A stretch of DNA of 64,000 nt from Chara braunii (Eukaryota; Streptophyta; Charophyceae; Charales; Characeae), in contig BFEA01000004.1 in assembly GCA_003427395.1 (NCBI GenBank), positions 3,950,290 through 4,014,289 of the forward strand, read 5' to 3'. The notes below the pieces were generated by a model that had not been told where the DNA came from, ran no database searches, and worked only from the letters and a program-made list of their open reading frames with translations. Within the stretch, counting starts at the first letter, position 1. The number at the start of each line of letters is the position of its first letter. Below are positions 12,501 through 20,987 of the stretch, in pieces. Position numbers and translations under genes: made by a program.

Positions 12501-15500
12501 CGAGAGGGCATTCCTTCTCTGTTATTTGAAGATCGCAGAGCACTGAGGGGGAGAGCTTGTAGTAAAACAGATAACAGAAGGGCAGAATATGGCCACAAGC
12601 ACCAAGCCGTAGACAAACATAGCACGAAGCACTAGAAACCCATTTGTACGAACTTTGGAAAACTTTCCACAGAGTCCAAAGGGTAAGGAATGACAGGAAG
12701 AGATTGAGCTCAGAAAGGCAGCCTCTACCTGAAATTGTCCAAAGTCAAGAGTTGAGTGATCTCCTTGTACAGATCCTCGTTGAACTGAGCAAACACCTTG
12801 AGATCCTTAACGAGAATATCAACGGCCTTTGCTCGATCTTGCCTGCACCACATAAATGCAAGAAGAAAAGAGACAGTGACAAAATGCCAAGACGTTACAA
12901 TCGCATAACAACGCCTTCAGAAGTTATAACGAATCACATCCGTCCGAGTCGCCCTAAATAAACAAGTTCGAATAACCGCTGACAAGGGAGCTGTGCGCCA
13001 AGAGGCGTACACAAACTAGTGAGATTTAGAGTACGCAGGGCCAGGTTTCGCAGACCAGGGACCTTTACAGGATGCCAAAAGACCGGGGTGCCAAAGGGGA
13101 AGTCGATAAGATAGCCGGTTCTGCGTTAGGAATCGAGGAGCTGAAAACGTAGGAAACACCCATAGGGTTTGACCACCAGGTATCTGAGTCACGGGTATAA
13201 GACAGATCCGGAGTGCATTCTCTTTATTGGGAGAAATTGCACACCGTCTTACATTTAGACTAGGCATTCATAAGATCATTGATGCTCATCCTTCCTTCTT
13301 CCTATGGAGCAAGGTCCCCCACTCAGACACTGGGAGCTCAAATCTTGAACATAGTCTTAGGAGAAGGTTAGCTAAATCACAGAGCAAACGAAAGGGGTTA
13401 GCTGGGAGTCTAGGAAAGAGGGGGAGAGTCACTTCGTTGGGGTTACCAGGGATTTCTAGCCCTGCTCAAGCGTCCCAACAGATCATTCCCCTCCTTTAAA
13501 CCAACGGCACCCCCTGAGTGATCGAACATGGCAATCAGTGACTTTTGCCACGAAGCGCCCGGGGGGCTGTAGCCCGGTATGGCTTTGCAATGCGGAGGAC
13601 GGCAGCGGTTCCGGAAAAAAAAAAGAAAAAAAAAAGCACTAGCCTCCTTGACAGTATTTCAGTCAGGCCCGACCCAGGCAGGACACATTCATTCATTCTG
13701 AGAAAACTTCTGCAGCATATTCAAATGACTAGCAAATGATCTGCTACAACACGGGATAGCGCATAAACGACAGTCCAACAGTGATATGTCACAGAATCAC
13801 AAGGACAAAAATCCCGCCGGTAGACACAATTCGCTCCCAAGGATCCCAGACAACACAGTGGAGACCCACGGTCCCACTCTTCGCTCCCAAGCCGTAAGCT
13901 CCCATGAACTCTTGAAATACAGCCGTAAGCTCCCGGAAAACACAGTGGGTACACCCGGAAAACACAGTGGAACCACCGGCCTGGCTCAGTTGGTACACCC
14001 ATGAACTCTTGAAATACACCCGTAAGCTCCAATCCAGATCGAGCTAGCTGAATGAATTCCTACCTGGGTTGGTCAATATCTCAAGGTCGTCCTCCTTTTT
14101 CAAAAAAAAAAAGGGGAAAAAAAAACAGTGGAAACCCGTGGCCCCAGGAGCCTGGACCCACTAGCGAAGTATTCTACGATGTGTGACGCAATTTTATGGC
14201 TTTTTGGAAAAGAGCAAGTGATTTTTTATTTTCATGAATCGATCGTTTTCTGATTTAAAATGAATTGAAATGGCACATAAAACAAAGAAGAACAGCTGTG
14301 CACCCAAATTCATGGGTTGGTGCGATCTCCTTCACGTAAGTCTTCATAGTGATGTACCATGGCAATAAAATTTCTCCACGAACACAGCCACGAGGATGAA
14401 CAAGTAACGGGAATGGGGATACATTCATCACCATGTATCTCATGAGGCCTCTAACAGGCCATCCAACAGACGCGGAGGCGTTCCTGTCGCATCCACCACA
14501 ATATTTGAATTCACATTTCAAGTTCGATTTCTCAGAGCCAAAACAAAAAAAAAAGGAAGTCTGGAAATCAGCCCCCCGCCTTTCGGGTCCATAAAATCCA
14601 GACTTCCCGCCCACGCAAAGCCACGAGCTATCATGTCCAAGTCCGTTTTTCTTTTGGCATCTTTGCAGTCCCCGCTCAGAAACTACCAGGCCGTCGAGAT
14701 CCGATGCATTCGACAGCCGTACTGCGTCACTCGAGGCCACACGTGATCGAAATCCTGAACGGAGTGGTAGAATACTTCGCTAATGGGTTACCACGGCGCT
14801 AACTTCACCTTGTAATTTATGCCTTCACCGTTTTGAGCTCGTTTATTACCTCGGACCCCGGCTAACTCGAGAGGAAAAACCCGCTCTGCGAACCCAGGCT
14901 TCGCTCCCAAGGATCCCGGAGAACTCAGTGGAAACCCGCTCTATGTAGACGAGAGAGGCGATACTATCAACCCACAGCGAGACTTTAAAACCGCGCTTTC
15001 CTGTTTCTGTTGCAGTCCTATGCGTTTCAAATTAACCATACAAGACTATTACATCGTCAGACGCACACCCTGCTCTTCAGCACCCCCCTCAATACTTCCC
15101 ACGTCAAGTGGCCCTTTCTTATTTTCCCCCTCCCAGACTGACGTCCGTTCTTCATATTTTGTTGCCTGCGTCCCTACAAACTATAACTTCTTCCATGTAC
15201 TTTCTTCTTCCTTCGCTCCTCGAAATATATCGTCTTTCAATTCTCAAACAACTGTTTTCTTCCCTCTCCCCTCTCTCCCTTTCTCTGTTATCCTTCCTCC
15301 TCCTGTCTCCCTCACACCCTTCAAGTCTCACCTGTTTTCTTCCGTCTCCTCTCTCCCTTTCCACACCTGCTTTCTTCTGTCTTACCTCTCTCCCTTTCTT
15401 TGTTATCTTCCTCCTTTTTCTGTCTCCCTCACACCTGCTTTCTTCCGTCTCCCCTCTCTCCCTTTCTCTGTTATCCTTCCTCCTTTTTCTTTCTCCCTCA

Positions 15501-18500
15501 CACATGTTTTCTTCCCTCTCCCCTCTCTCCCTTTCTCTGTTACCCTTCCTCCTTTTTCTTTCTCCCTCACCTTCGTGCTTCTTCCTTTTATCTTGTCTTT
15601 TCTTTTCTCATAATTTGGACTCTGTTTCCCGATTAGTGTCGTCGATGCGCAGTGGGTGCGCTCGGCTCTCTGCAACACCGATTTCAAAGACTCTCCACAA
15701 GGACCACGGATTCCCTTTTTTCTCTCGTTTATCATCCCACTCTCCTCTTTTTTATCCCTGCAACATTCCGATTTCGTGAGATTTTGCAAAGGACCTCGGC
15801 TTCCATTATCCCATTTCCTTTCTCTTCCTCCCCCTCTTTTTTTTCCCTTACGCTCGTGCATTTGCTGTTCACAATCTCTGCAAACTATCCCTATTGCCCG
15901 CAATCCCAACGAAAGCGATACCAGTTATTCCTTCCTCGCCTCCATCCCAACCATTTTTACTCTCCTTTCTTTTTTCCCAACCACTTCCAGTGACTTCCTT
16001 TCATCGGGTAATCCAACACTCATTCGTCCTGATGATATTCACGATCTAATAATCATTCGTGCTGCTATTCGAAGCCTTTCGCGAGCTACTTGCTAGCACT
16101 TCTTTTCTTGCACGGCCACCGCAACCTAAAAGGAACAGGAGAAAGAGAAAGAGAGGGGGGAGGGAGGGGGGGGGGGGGGGGGGAAATGAGGAACGACGCA
16201 GAACTACTAATCACTAAGACTACTTATCACGATGACTTACTGACGTTGCCATGCTAGTCAGTTCATGGTTGATGGACTTTCGCCCCTGCAATGTGCACCA
16301 CTTGCGATGGTCGCCATGGGTGCCATGACAATAACCAATGGACGAATCAAAAGAAGCTGAAGAATCTGATTTCTGATTGTAACAACTTGATGCATCTGCT
16401 GACGGATCACCTGCGTGAAAGGCGAATCGACTCGGCGCTGCGATGAGGCAAGAGCAAACCGGACAACGAACCGCAAGGGGAGGCACGCAACTCACTTACT
16501 GACTTCCTCCATGTTCATCCCCACCTCCCTCGCTAGTACAGAAAGAAACACAGGACGACGCATTTCGATCTGTTGACAGGAAGATACGAGATCAACAAGT
16601 GAACATGACAAACGACTCTGAACCATCCGCCAATACAGCTTCTCAGCGGTGCCAAAAACAAAAAAAAAAGGATTCATACGGTGCGACTTGCTAGCGCTTC
16701 TTTCTTGTTCGTTTTGCTCGGTCCAATCCCGGCAGATCCTCGCAGGAAGCGAATCCTCCTACACCACGTGAGAGCAAGCAAGAGGCGGGCGACGGCGGCG
16801 ACAAATCCGACAAGCTAACACCCTGACCGATGTACTTATGATCGAAAGGAGGAACATAACAAAGGCCGACTCAACCGTCCACGTAGTAATACAGTATGTC
16901 GAATTGACAGCTGTGAGGAACAACCAAGAACCTGTTCCCTACACGTGACAATGCTCCTAACAAGAGAATTACAAGCTATAACTCGAGCGGGGGTCACAAA
17001 GGCAGTGATCGAATTATATTTTCACATACGGTAATTTACCTATATTGCAGGGCATGTTCACCCTGCTTGCCCCTCTCGCGTAAGCAATCAAACCATTACC
17101 TACACACATACAGAATCGCTCCCCCAATTCCATATTAGGCATTCACGACGCATTCCGTTTCATGCCGTCACCTAGCGGTCAGTACAGACTTGAAGTCGCG
17201 GGCACCCGTTCCCCGCTGTCGACGTTCCGTCCTACCCTCGAAGTCCATCCCCAGCCAAACGGCCGTATCCGGCCGGTCCATGTCCCACCGCTAACCAAGT
17301 CTCTGCCTGCCACTCCCTATGGACGCCCGCGACATTTTCCCACGCTCTTCTGACGTCAATCCCACCCATTTGCAGCCGGTTTCACACCGCGCCGCTCAGT
17401 AGCATCCTCCGCGCGGACCTGCTGCCCTCCGAATCTTCATTCTCCGTGCAAACCCATCGCCTCCAACTGAGCTCATTCAGTTCACATTCCCCACGGCTGC
17501 CCACGGCTGCCGCCGCACCTGTCTCGGCACACAACTGTCTACCGCCGAGAGTCTGTTCGACGGACAGACTGGAGCGTAGAGGATAACAACAACCGAGCCG
17601 AGAGTCTGTTCGACAGACTTCTGCTTATGACGGTGCGTTGCAGCTCCGACTGACTTTTCTCACAGAGCCGCCGCCGCCGCTCACCGCATCAGAGATAACA
17701 CGTGGCATGCATTATTTGTGCGAACACTATGTCCCGCATCAACCATCGAAGGCTGCAGTCTTCACCTGAAAGCCCTTTCTCTTCGCAAACGAGGACATCA
17801 ACTCATGACGTTCAGAGGTTTAACACGCTCGCATTGCGACTGTTGGGTTGTCGCCAATGTCTCGTCTCGCCTGGTCAGAGTGCCTGACACTGGCCATGCT
17901 TGTTCATTTCTCCTATCCCTTCTAGACCACCGTAAACATCGGTTAATTAATTTACTTGAATCCTCTTCCCGAGACCTCTCTCTGCACCTATCTTTCCCAT
18001 CTGGTTTCTCCCTTCATGTCCTCCACACACTCCTAGCTCATGTCTACCGCTGTACTTGTCTGCTTCTGCCTATCAGTCTGTCATATTAACTTTTTTCCAT
18101 CTATCCATCTATCTATTCATCCATCCATTCTCTCTCTCTCTCTCCCTCTCTCTCTACTCCACTCGCGCTATAAATTCACTTCTCCGTCCCCCTCTGCTGC
18201 ACCCAAGCCCTCATTTACACTCGCCTTCCCTTTTCCTCTTTAGCGACTCCCTCCCTCCACCCCCTCCCACCCTCGTCTCCCCTCCCTCCTTCCCCTTGGG
18301 TACTTCCCTGTCTCTGTATCTCGCCATCCCTTTTTTCCTGCCATAGACTGCATTCTCCGAAGGGCTATGCGTTTCAAACCCTGGCTGCCCCGTCTTGCTC
18401 TCTCCCTGTCTCCCTCCTTGTCCCCCCTTCCGTTCACTTCCCCTGCCTCCACCCTCAATCTCCATCCCTCTCTTCCCCATCCTACTGAATCTCCACGTCC

Positions 18501-18923
18501 CTTACTCAACTCTTCCTAATCTCCTTCCCTCCTCAGCCACGCCCTATGCATGCATGCGCAGCCCACCGTCACAGCGAAGGTCCACAGGCAACGGCTCTCT
18601 TTCAAATTCCACGCACCGACTCCTTTACTCTTGCCACCTCGAACCTCTCCCCTTTCCCTCATTTTTCTTTTGAATGATTGCAAATGCAGACTCCAATCAT
18701 CAATGCCATTTAAACACCCATTCACCATCGATCACACAATGACCGTGTCACATGTTCTCATAATTTGCTACATATCAACCACGGCGTGCACCAAGAACGC
18801 GTCTTTCTTACTTTTCTTCTCAGTCCCTCGTCCGTCCATGAAAACGGCGTTCATACGATTTTGAACAATGATCCTGTCACCGTCAACATGACAGACGTCT
18901 CATTCTTTATGAACAATTAGATG

Positions 18924-18959
<36 letters not shown>

Positions 18960-20329
18960 CTACCTGATCGCCCGATCATCATTTTTCACTTGACGCTCTT
19001 AAATGTTAGGATTTCATTAAGGGTAAGCGAGTAATAACGAGGCTTCCCATTAGACATGCAACCGACATCAGACATCAACAACCAGGAAACACAACAGGCA
19101 ATGAATCATCCATCGAATGGTTCCCTCAGTGGTTCCCATTGCCTGTCAGGTCCACACAGGCAATCAATCATCCATTGAATCCAAGGAGGAGGGTTCGAGG
19201 ATGAACGAAGCAGGATTCACAACCCGTTCGATCTGATACACGCCGTTTCGGCCGGGCATTACGGGAGAGTGAAGGGCGAGCACACCATAGCAAGATTTAC
19301 GTGCACGGACTCATTCGGATCTCAGTGGATCCATTCTTGTTTGCGCAGTTAAGCGGTCCCTTCCATAGTCAGTCTTCCACGCGATGATTGGAGCAGTGGG
19401 TGGACTTCAACAAGACAGGCGACATACACACCCAACAAAAGCAAAAGCAGGTTATTCAAAGACAAAACTGGACGTCGAAAATGCCTAGACCAATGGGATT
19501 CTTCACATGACACTTTCCTTGAGCCCACACACTTTCCATCCCCCTTTTTCATCCACGCAGCAGCAGACATTCTGTTGCGCGGATTCGCCTTATTCGATCT
19601 CTCTCTGAGATAGGGAAGTTATCATTCACGATATTTATTTTCTCAACTCACTTGTCCAAAGCTTCAAGATACTTCTGCTTCCGTATCTCGAAGAAAATCT
19701 TCATAGAGTAGCGGTTCTCGTGAACGTTGGTAAACCCATGAAGATAACGTTCCACTTCTTCCCATTCTCCTGCCAATACTTGGTCTTCAAAGTACTTCAT
19801 GTTAAAGTAGAAACCGGACTCTTGCTCCAATCTGCCAAACACAACAGCAAACACCAAAGAGACAAATACACAAACAACCAATTCTTAACCTTCCTTGAGA
19901 GAGAGTATTAACCACAATTTCATCCCACAAGCCGTCATACCCTTTCTCGTGTGAGTGCGCCGGCTTGTCACCTCCGGCCTCACTTCTCGATTTCAACAAT
20001 TCCCACTGCCTTTCCTTTTGTCTTTACCGAGCTGTTCCATAACCTTTTCCCCTTTTGCCTTTCTGTTTCCTTCCTCTTGCTTCGTATTCTCTACTCCACC
20101 CAACATCTGCTGCCCCTCTTCCCGCTCACCACTTATTTCTCACTCCTCTCTCACACAAACACCCTTTTCTGCACACACACCCTCCTCCTTCCCCACACGA
20201 CCAATACACCACTTCCCCCACACGCCTTTCTTCTCTCAGCACACATCTCTCTAACACACAAGCAAGCACCATTCCCCCACGGCAAAGACACAGACACGCG
20301 CATGATACACGCATCTTTGTATTATTCCA

Positions 20330-20364
<35 letters not shown>

Positions 20365-20462
20365 CATGTTTCCCTTCTCTCTTCGCTATGCTCCCCGCTT
20401 CCCCTCTAATAAATACACATTTTTCTCTAATCCGGGCACTCTCCCGCACAGACAGCTCTGAC

Positions 20463-20534
<72 letters not shown>

Positions 20535-20987
20535 ACTCTGTGTGTGCGTGTGTGTTTGCCCACACGCACACACAAGCAGGCCCTTCCACTAACTGTCTCA
20601 CACACACGTATTCCTCTACGCCTCTCTCACTTAGAGCCTTCTTCCCCTACCTTCCATACCCTTTCCCCTCCCTCACACCCAAACACATCGCACGCCCCTC
20701 TCCTACACATCTCTCACACAACCCTCTTCTACCCGTCTCCTCCCCTTGTCCCGCTCTCTTCTGGTCTCCCCTCAATCGAGCGCCCTCTCGACGCTTATCC
20801 TTTTTCCCGCGACCTCATCATTTTCGTCTGCGAAACGAATGACTCATCCAGAGAACGCAACCCGTCGCACACTCCACGACCAGAGGCAACCAGCTAAGCG
20901 CGCTTACTTGTGGACGGTTTCCTTGAACTTCTCCTCGTCCAGAAACTGGAGTATGAGGAAAACCAACTCTCGACTGAGAGAGGACAT
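1..20987 (-). CDS. TPL: TOPLESS/TOPLESS-related transcriptional corepressor, 5' half of gene (partial, multi-exon)
   Basis: Groucho/Tup1-type nuclear corepressor that binds EAR-motif repressors (Aux/IAA, NINJA and others) through its N-terminal domain and recruits histone deacetylases. Coding exons, minus strand, in transcription order: 20987-20908, 19831-19652, 12842-12729, 12244-12086, 11070-10890, 9296-9188, 8952-8840, 7012-6874, 5853-5747, [one exon not found], 3329-3262, 2507-2316, 1205-1078. All introns are GT-AG and phases match. About 523 codons are visible; the family is usually about 1,130 residues, so the remaining WD40 blades lie beyond the left edge. Residue numbering matches Arabidopsis TPL through exon 4, for example N176 (the tpl-1 site, H in that mutant) in INQ. 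The missing exon must be 3n+1 nt long (about 70 nt, for the ...VNR.. WSPDGSLF segment). Intron 2 is 6.8 kb. Identity is firm; exact edges of the 7012 exon are less so. Confidence 0.95.
231..505. repeat. Intronic (AT)n and (CT)n microsatellites with a small TIR repeat between
   Basis: (AT)n at about 235-258 followed by a T-rich run, and (CT)n at about 459-505. Between them, 303-407 is bounded by CAGGGT and its reverse complement ACCCTG, giving a tiny TIR-bounded repeat. A related sequence lies inverted at 4918-5006 (shared words GGTAGG.GC.GACCAGC and AGCAGC.GA). Confidence 0.5.
1078..1205 (-). CDS. TPL: TPL exon 13: WD40 repeat, last exon in window
   Basis: Encodes FIFSTAIDGKIKAWLYDN, then LGPRVNYDAPGKWCTTMAYS, then ADGTR. 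Acceptor CCTTTGCAG, donor GTATGA at 1077. The next expected exon (LFSCGTSKDGESF...) is not found in 1-1077, so the gene continues outside the window. Confidence 0.95.
2316..2507 (-). CDS. TPL: TPL exon 12: WD40 repeats
   Basis: Encodes IDAHVGGVNDLAFAHQNKQ, then LCVITCGDDKTIKVWDAETG, then FEGHEAPVYSICPHHKENIQ. Two GH...WD type blades with a full DDKTIKVWD signature, nearly identical to land-plant TPLs. Acceptor TTTACCAG, donor GTGCGT, 64 codons in phase 0. Confidence 0.96.
3262..3329 (-). CDS. TPL: TPL exon 11: WD40 segment AFSQHLVHIY
   Basis: Reads (G)AAFSQHLVHIYKCGAELVHH then LE, aligned to the family segment GVAYSRHIVQLYSYHGGEDMRQ. Acceptor AACTGCAG, donor GTAGGG. It enters needing one base from the previous exon and leaves in phase 0, which fits the next exon's start at Ile-Asp. 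Too short to be a standalone ORF. It is more diverged than its neighbours (KCGAELVHH for SYHGGEDMRQ). Confidence 0.85.
3800..4005. repeat. Imperfect tandem repeat in TPL intron
   Basis: Words CATACTGTGCACT, CTCTTACTTCTCATA and GCTTGGACTACTT recur with a period of roughly 60-70 bp, about 2.5 copies. It lies in the interval where the missing TPL exon is expected. Confidence 0.5.
4771..4912. repeat. Minisatellite (GACAGATGGGAGGTGCATC...)
   Basis: The 19-base word GACAGATGGGAGGTGCATC begins at 4771, 4817, 4843 and 4889. The 46-bp copies carry an intervening CTCTAGGGGGAGAG-AAGAAGAAAAA stretch and the 26-bp copy lacks it. Confidence 0.8.
4918..5006. repeat. Short dispersed repeat, inverted relative to 303-407
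   Basis: On the minus strand it reads TTGCAGG..., then GGTAGGAGCTGACCAGCT, closely matching the repeat at 302-408. Two copies in inverted orientation within the same gene. Confidence 0.4.
5747..5853 (-). CDS. TPL: TPL exon 9: first WD40 blade
   Basis: Encodes VGTQTGDVAVWDVGHNEKM, then SERRFKIWDIQSCSISQ. Two blade-closing WD dipeptides are visible. Acceptor TTTTCTGCAG, donor GTAAAA, leaves in phase 0. The following exon (AALxKxPxVSVNR...) was not found. Confidence 0.92.
6040..6505 (+). mobile_element. LINE (non-LTR retrotransposon) 3' coding fragment, antisense in TPL intron
   Basis: A plus-strand frame ends at 6505 and carries LWCGLILNATLWVIWKERYS near 6080-6135. The W..I...LW.IW.ER arrangement is typical of the C-terminal zf-RVT-associated region of plant LINE ORF2. 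About 120 basic residues and a stop follow, then an A-rich stretch (6650s). No reverse transcriptase core is present, so it is a 5'-truncated fragment, as usual for LINEs. It lies between TPL exons 9 and 8. The upstream part of the same frame (5765-5853) is only antisense to exon 9. Confidence 0.5.
6874..7012 (-). CDS. TPL: TPL exon 8: entry to the WD40 region
   Basis: Encodes YTVDDLPKKVVRALPQGSAV, then MSMDFHPQMHTLLL, matching the family's DDLPKTVARTL..GS.PMSMDFHP block that opens the first beta-propeller. Donor GTACGT at 6873. The 5' edge is uncertain: CTAG at 7016-7013 gives a start at 7012, but CAG ending at 6986 (start 6985) is also in frame. Ends in phase 1, completed by the next exon to valine. 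Confidence 0.85.
7149..7385. repeat. 57-bp tandem duplication with a third partial copy
   Basis: ATCCTTGATATCAATAACAA begins at 7149 and 7206 (57 bp apart, near-identical units); a degraded third start is at 7310. The word TTAACAACATAGCTC recurs at 7261 and near 7369. In the intron between exons 7 and 8. Confidence 0.7.
7500..7992. repeat. Direct repeats GTGACCGGCCGG flanking an A-rich spacer
   Basis: ACGCCTGAGTGACCGGCC (about 7543) and ATGCCTGGGTGACCGGCC (about 7967) lie in direct orientation about 424 bp apart, each followed by GG.CATGA. GC-rich palindromic words (CCTGGGTATCCCAGG at about 7931) accompany them. Possibly ends of a small element, but no target duplication is seen. Confidence 0.4.
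8070..8640 (+). pseudogene. Decayed coding-like stretch, unidentified, in TPL intron
   Basis: A plus-strand frame ending at 8480 (..EFANRVLQEAHQMVERTV.., ..ARILRKHWFLRKQPKG..) is continued in another frame to about 8630 (..IMVRFILRKVQVCIFFK.., ..CMGKELLASSNNYYRVE stop). A frameshifted relic of a mobile-element ORF, perhaps part of the same LINE as 6040-6505, is the simplest reading. No domain is recognised. Confidence 0.25.
8840..8952 (-). CDS. TPL: TPL exon 7: linker with RPMTPP and KRSR
   Basis: Encodes residues 275-312: ALVNRRPMTPPSSTTTMDYQ, then TAESDHARKRSRSGSQED. It matches the family block (KHPRTPPT..LDYPSADSEHVSKRTR); the basic KRSR is a plausible nuclear-localisation element. Acceptor AATTGCAG, donor GTGAGT, leaves in phase 0. 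Confidence 0.9.
9188..9296 (-). CDS. TPL: TPL exon 6: linker with GWM motif
   Basis: Encodes residues 239-274: PFQPAASASTIVGWMTNTPA then a Pro/Ala-rich tail. The F-Q-P ... GWM signature matches the second linker block of land-plant TPLs. Acceptor GCTTACAG, donor GTACGT, ends in phase 1. Confidence 0.9.
10502..10605. repeat. Tandem repeat, two units of about 50 bp
   Basis: CCTGGCTGCATCAG at 10502 and 10548, each followed by ACGGA.GA.CTAGCGAACATC. A third start (ACCTGACTGCATAC) follows. Confidence 0.6.
10890..11070 (-). CDS. TPL: TPL exon 5: end of TPD and start of linker
   Basis: Encodes residues 178-238: LNWQHQLCKNPRQNPDIKTL, then FVDHCCGPPPNGARAGPPTP, then a Gln/Ser/Met-rich stretch. It contains the Cys/His cluster at the end of the corepressor domain that is conserved in plant TPLs, followed by the variable proline-rich linker. 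Acceptor GATTGCAG, donor GTAAGT, leaves in phase 0. Confidence 0.93.
11863..12014 (+). mobile_element. tRNA-derived SINE, family 1, copy 1
   Basis: A-box-like CCAGCTCAGTTGG (about 11864) and B-box GAGTTCGAATCC (about 11909-11920) at tRNA-like spacing, then a tail (AATTACCTGGGGCAGGTCAA, ATAGTATCTTAAGG, CCCTTTTTCAAAAAGG) shared with the copy at 13977. Not a tRNA gene: there is no folding anticodon arm or acceptor stem, and the tail is repeated. In TPL intron 4, antisense to the gene. Confidence 0.75.
12086..12244 (-). CDS. TPL: TPL exon 4: CRA domain, second part
   Basis: Encodes residues 125-177: ENEQLSKYGDTKSARNIMLM, then ELKKLIEANPLFRDKL, then SRLRTLINQ. The asparagine of INQ is position 176, the residue changed in the Arabidopsis tpl-1 allele; it is wild type here. 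Acceptor TTTGACAG, donor GTGTGT, phase 2 at both ends. Confidence 0.95.
12729..12842 (-). CDS. TPL: TPL exon 3: CRA domain, first part
   Basis: Encodes residues 87-124: AKAVDILVKDLKVFAQFN then LYKEITQLLTLDNF. Residues equivalent to K102, T116 and Q117 of Arabidopsis TPL, reported at the tetramer interface, are kept; E122 is D here. Acceptor TGGTGCAG, donor GTAGAG. It follows the 6.8-kb intron 2. Confidence 0.94.
13977..14112 (+). mobile_element. tRNA-derived SINE, family 1, copy 2
   Basis: GGCTCAGTTGGTACACCCAT (about 13983) matches copy 1 almost exactly. The B-box is decayed (AAGCTCCAATCC). The tail CTACCTGGGTTGGTCAATAT, CTCAAGG.CGTCCTCC and CTTTTTCAAAAA matches copy 1. In TPL intron 2. Confidence 0.7.
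14157..14787. mobile_element. TIR-bounded MITE-like element of about 630 bp in TPL intron 2
   Basis: The left end (14157-14177) reads CCCACTAGCGAAGTATTCTA and the reverse complement of the right end (14767-14787) reads CCCATTAGCGAAGTATTCTA: 20 of 21 positions match. The interior shows no transposase. I could not define a target-site duplication, so the superfamily is open. Confidence 0.65.
15080..15900. repeat. Strongly pyrimidine-biased tract with minisatellite
   Basis: About 800 bp of T/C-rich plus strand (so the TPL transcript is purine-rich). Inside, CCTTTCTCTG recurs at 15278, 15461 and 15530, with a variant at 15393, giving a unit of about 68-69 bp. The long frames across it (Ser/Pro/Leu/Phe-rich) are low-complexity artefacts. 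Confidence 0.75.
16084..16710. repeat. Direct repeats ACTTGCTAGC.CTTCTTT flanking about 570 bp
   Basis: CTACTTGCTAGCACTTCTTT (about 16085) and CGACTTGCTAGCGCTTCTTT (about 16684) are in direct orientation. A poly-G run (16168-16182) lies between. Perhaps a segmental duplication; TPL intron 2. Confidence 0.4.
18126..18960. repeat. CT-rich tracts and (CT)n microsatellite
   Basis: Pyrimidine-rich 18126-18500, a (CT)n run at about 18927-18956, and no coding signal between. All in TPL intron 2. Confidence 0.7.
19652..19831 (-). CDS. TPL: TPL exon 2: LisH end and CTLH
   Basis: Encodes residues 27-86, including LEQESGFYFNMKYFEDQV and RYSMKIFFEIRKQKYLEALD, the CTLH region whose helices form part of the EAR-motif groove (family knowledge). 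Acceptor TTTGGCAG, donor GTGAGT. Enters and leaves in phase 2. Confidence 0.96.
20100..20560. repeat. (CA)n, (CT)n and (GT)n microsatellite cluster in TPL intron 1
   Basis: (CA)n at about 20331-20361, (CT)n at about 20466-20522 and (TG)n at about 20522-20534, 350-650 bp downstream of TPL exon 1. The 280-aa frame across it is an artefact. Confidence 0.85.
20908..20987 (-). CDS. TPL: TPL exon 1: start codon and LisH
   Basis: Encodes residues 1-26, beginning MSSLSRELVFLILQFLDEEK, identical or nearly so to the universal TPL N-terminus. This is the LisH dimerisation helix. The ATG is at 20987-20985 and the donor is GTAAGC at 20907. Ends in phase 2 (codon 27 AA|A). The conserved family start fixes this ATG. 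Confidence 0.95.

Larger units (their letters stand above)
13815..14945. repeat. Recurring word CGCTCCCAAGGATCCC...CAGTGGA.ACCC
   Basis: TTCGCTCCCAAGGATCCC followed by AACNCAGTGGARACCC appears near 13830-13868 and again near 14900-14938. Partial copies (CCGGAAAACACAGTGG, CAGTGGAAACCCG) occur at about 13933, 13957 and 14126. They cluster around the SINE at 13977 and the TIR element at 14157-14787. Confidence 0.5.

Noticed and set aside
20055-20897. 280-aa open frame
   Set aside because: Crosses CA, CT and GT microsatellites in TPL intron 1; Ser/Thr/His/Leu low complexity, no domain.
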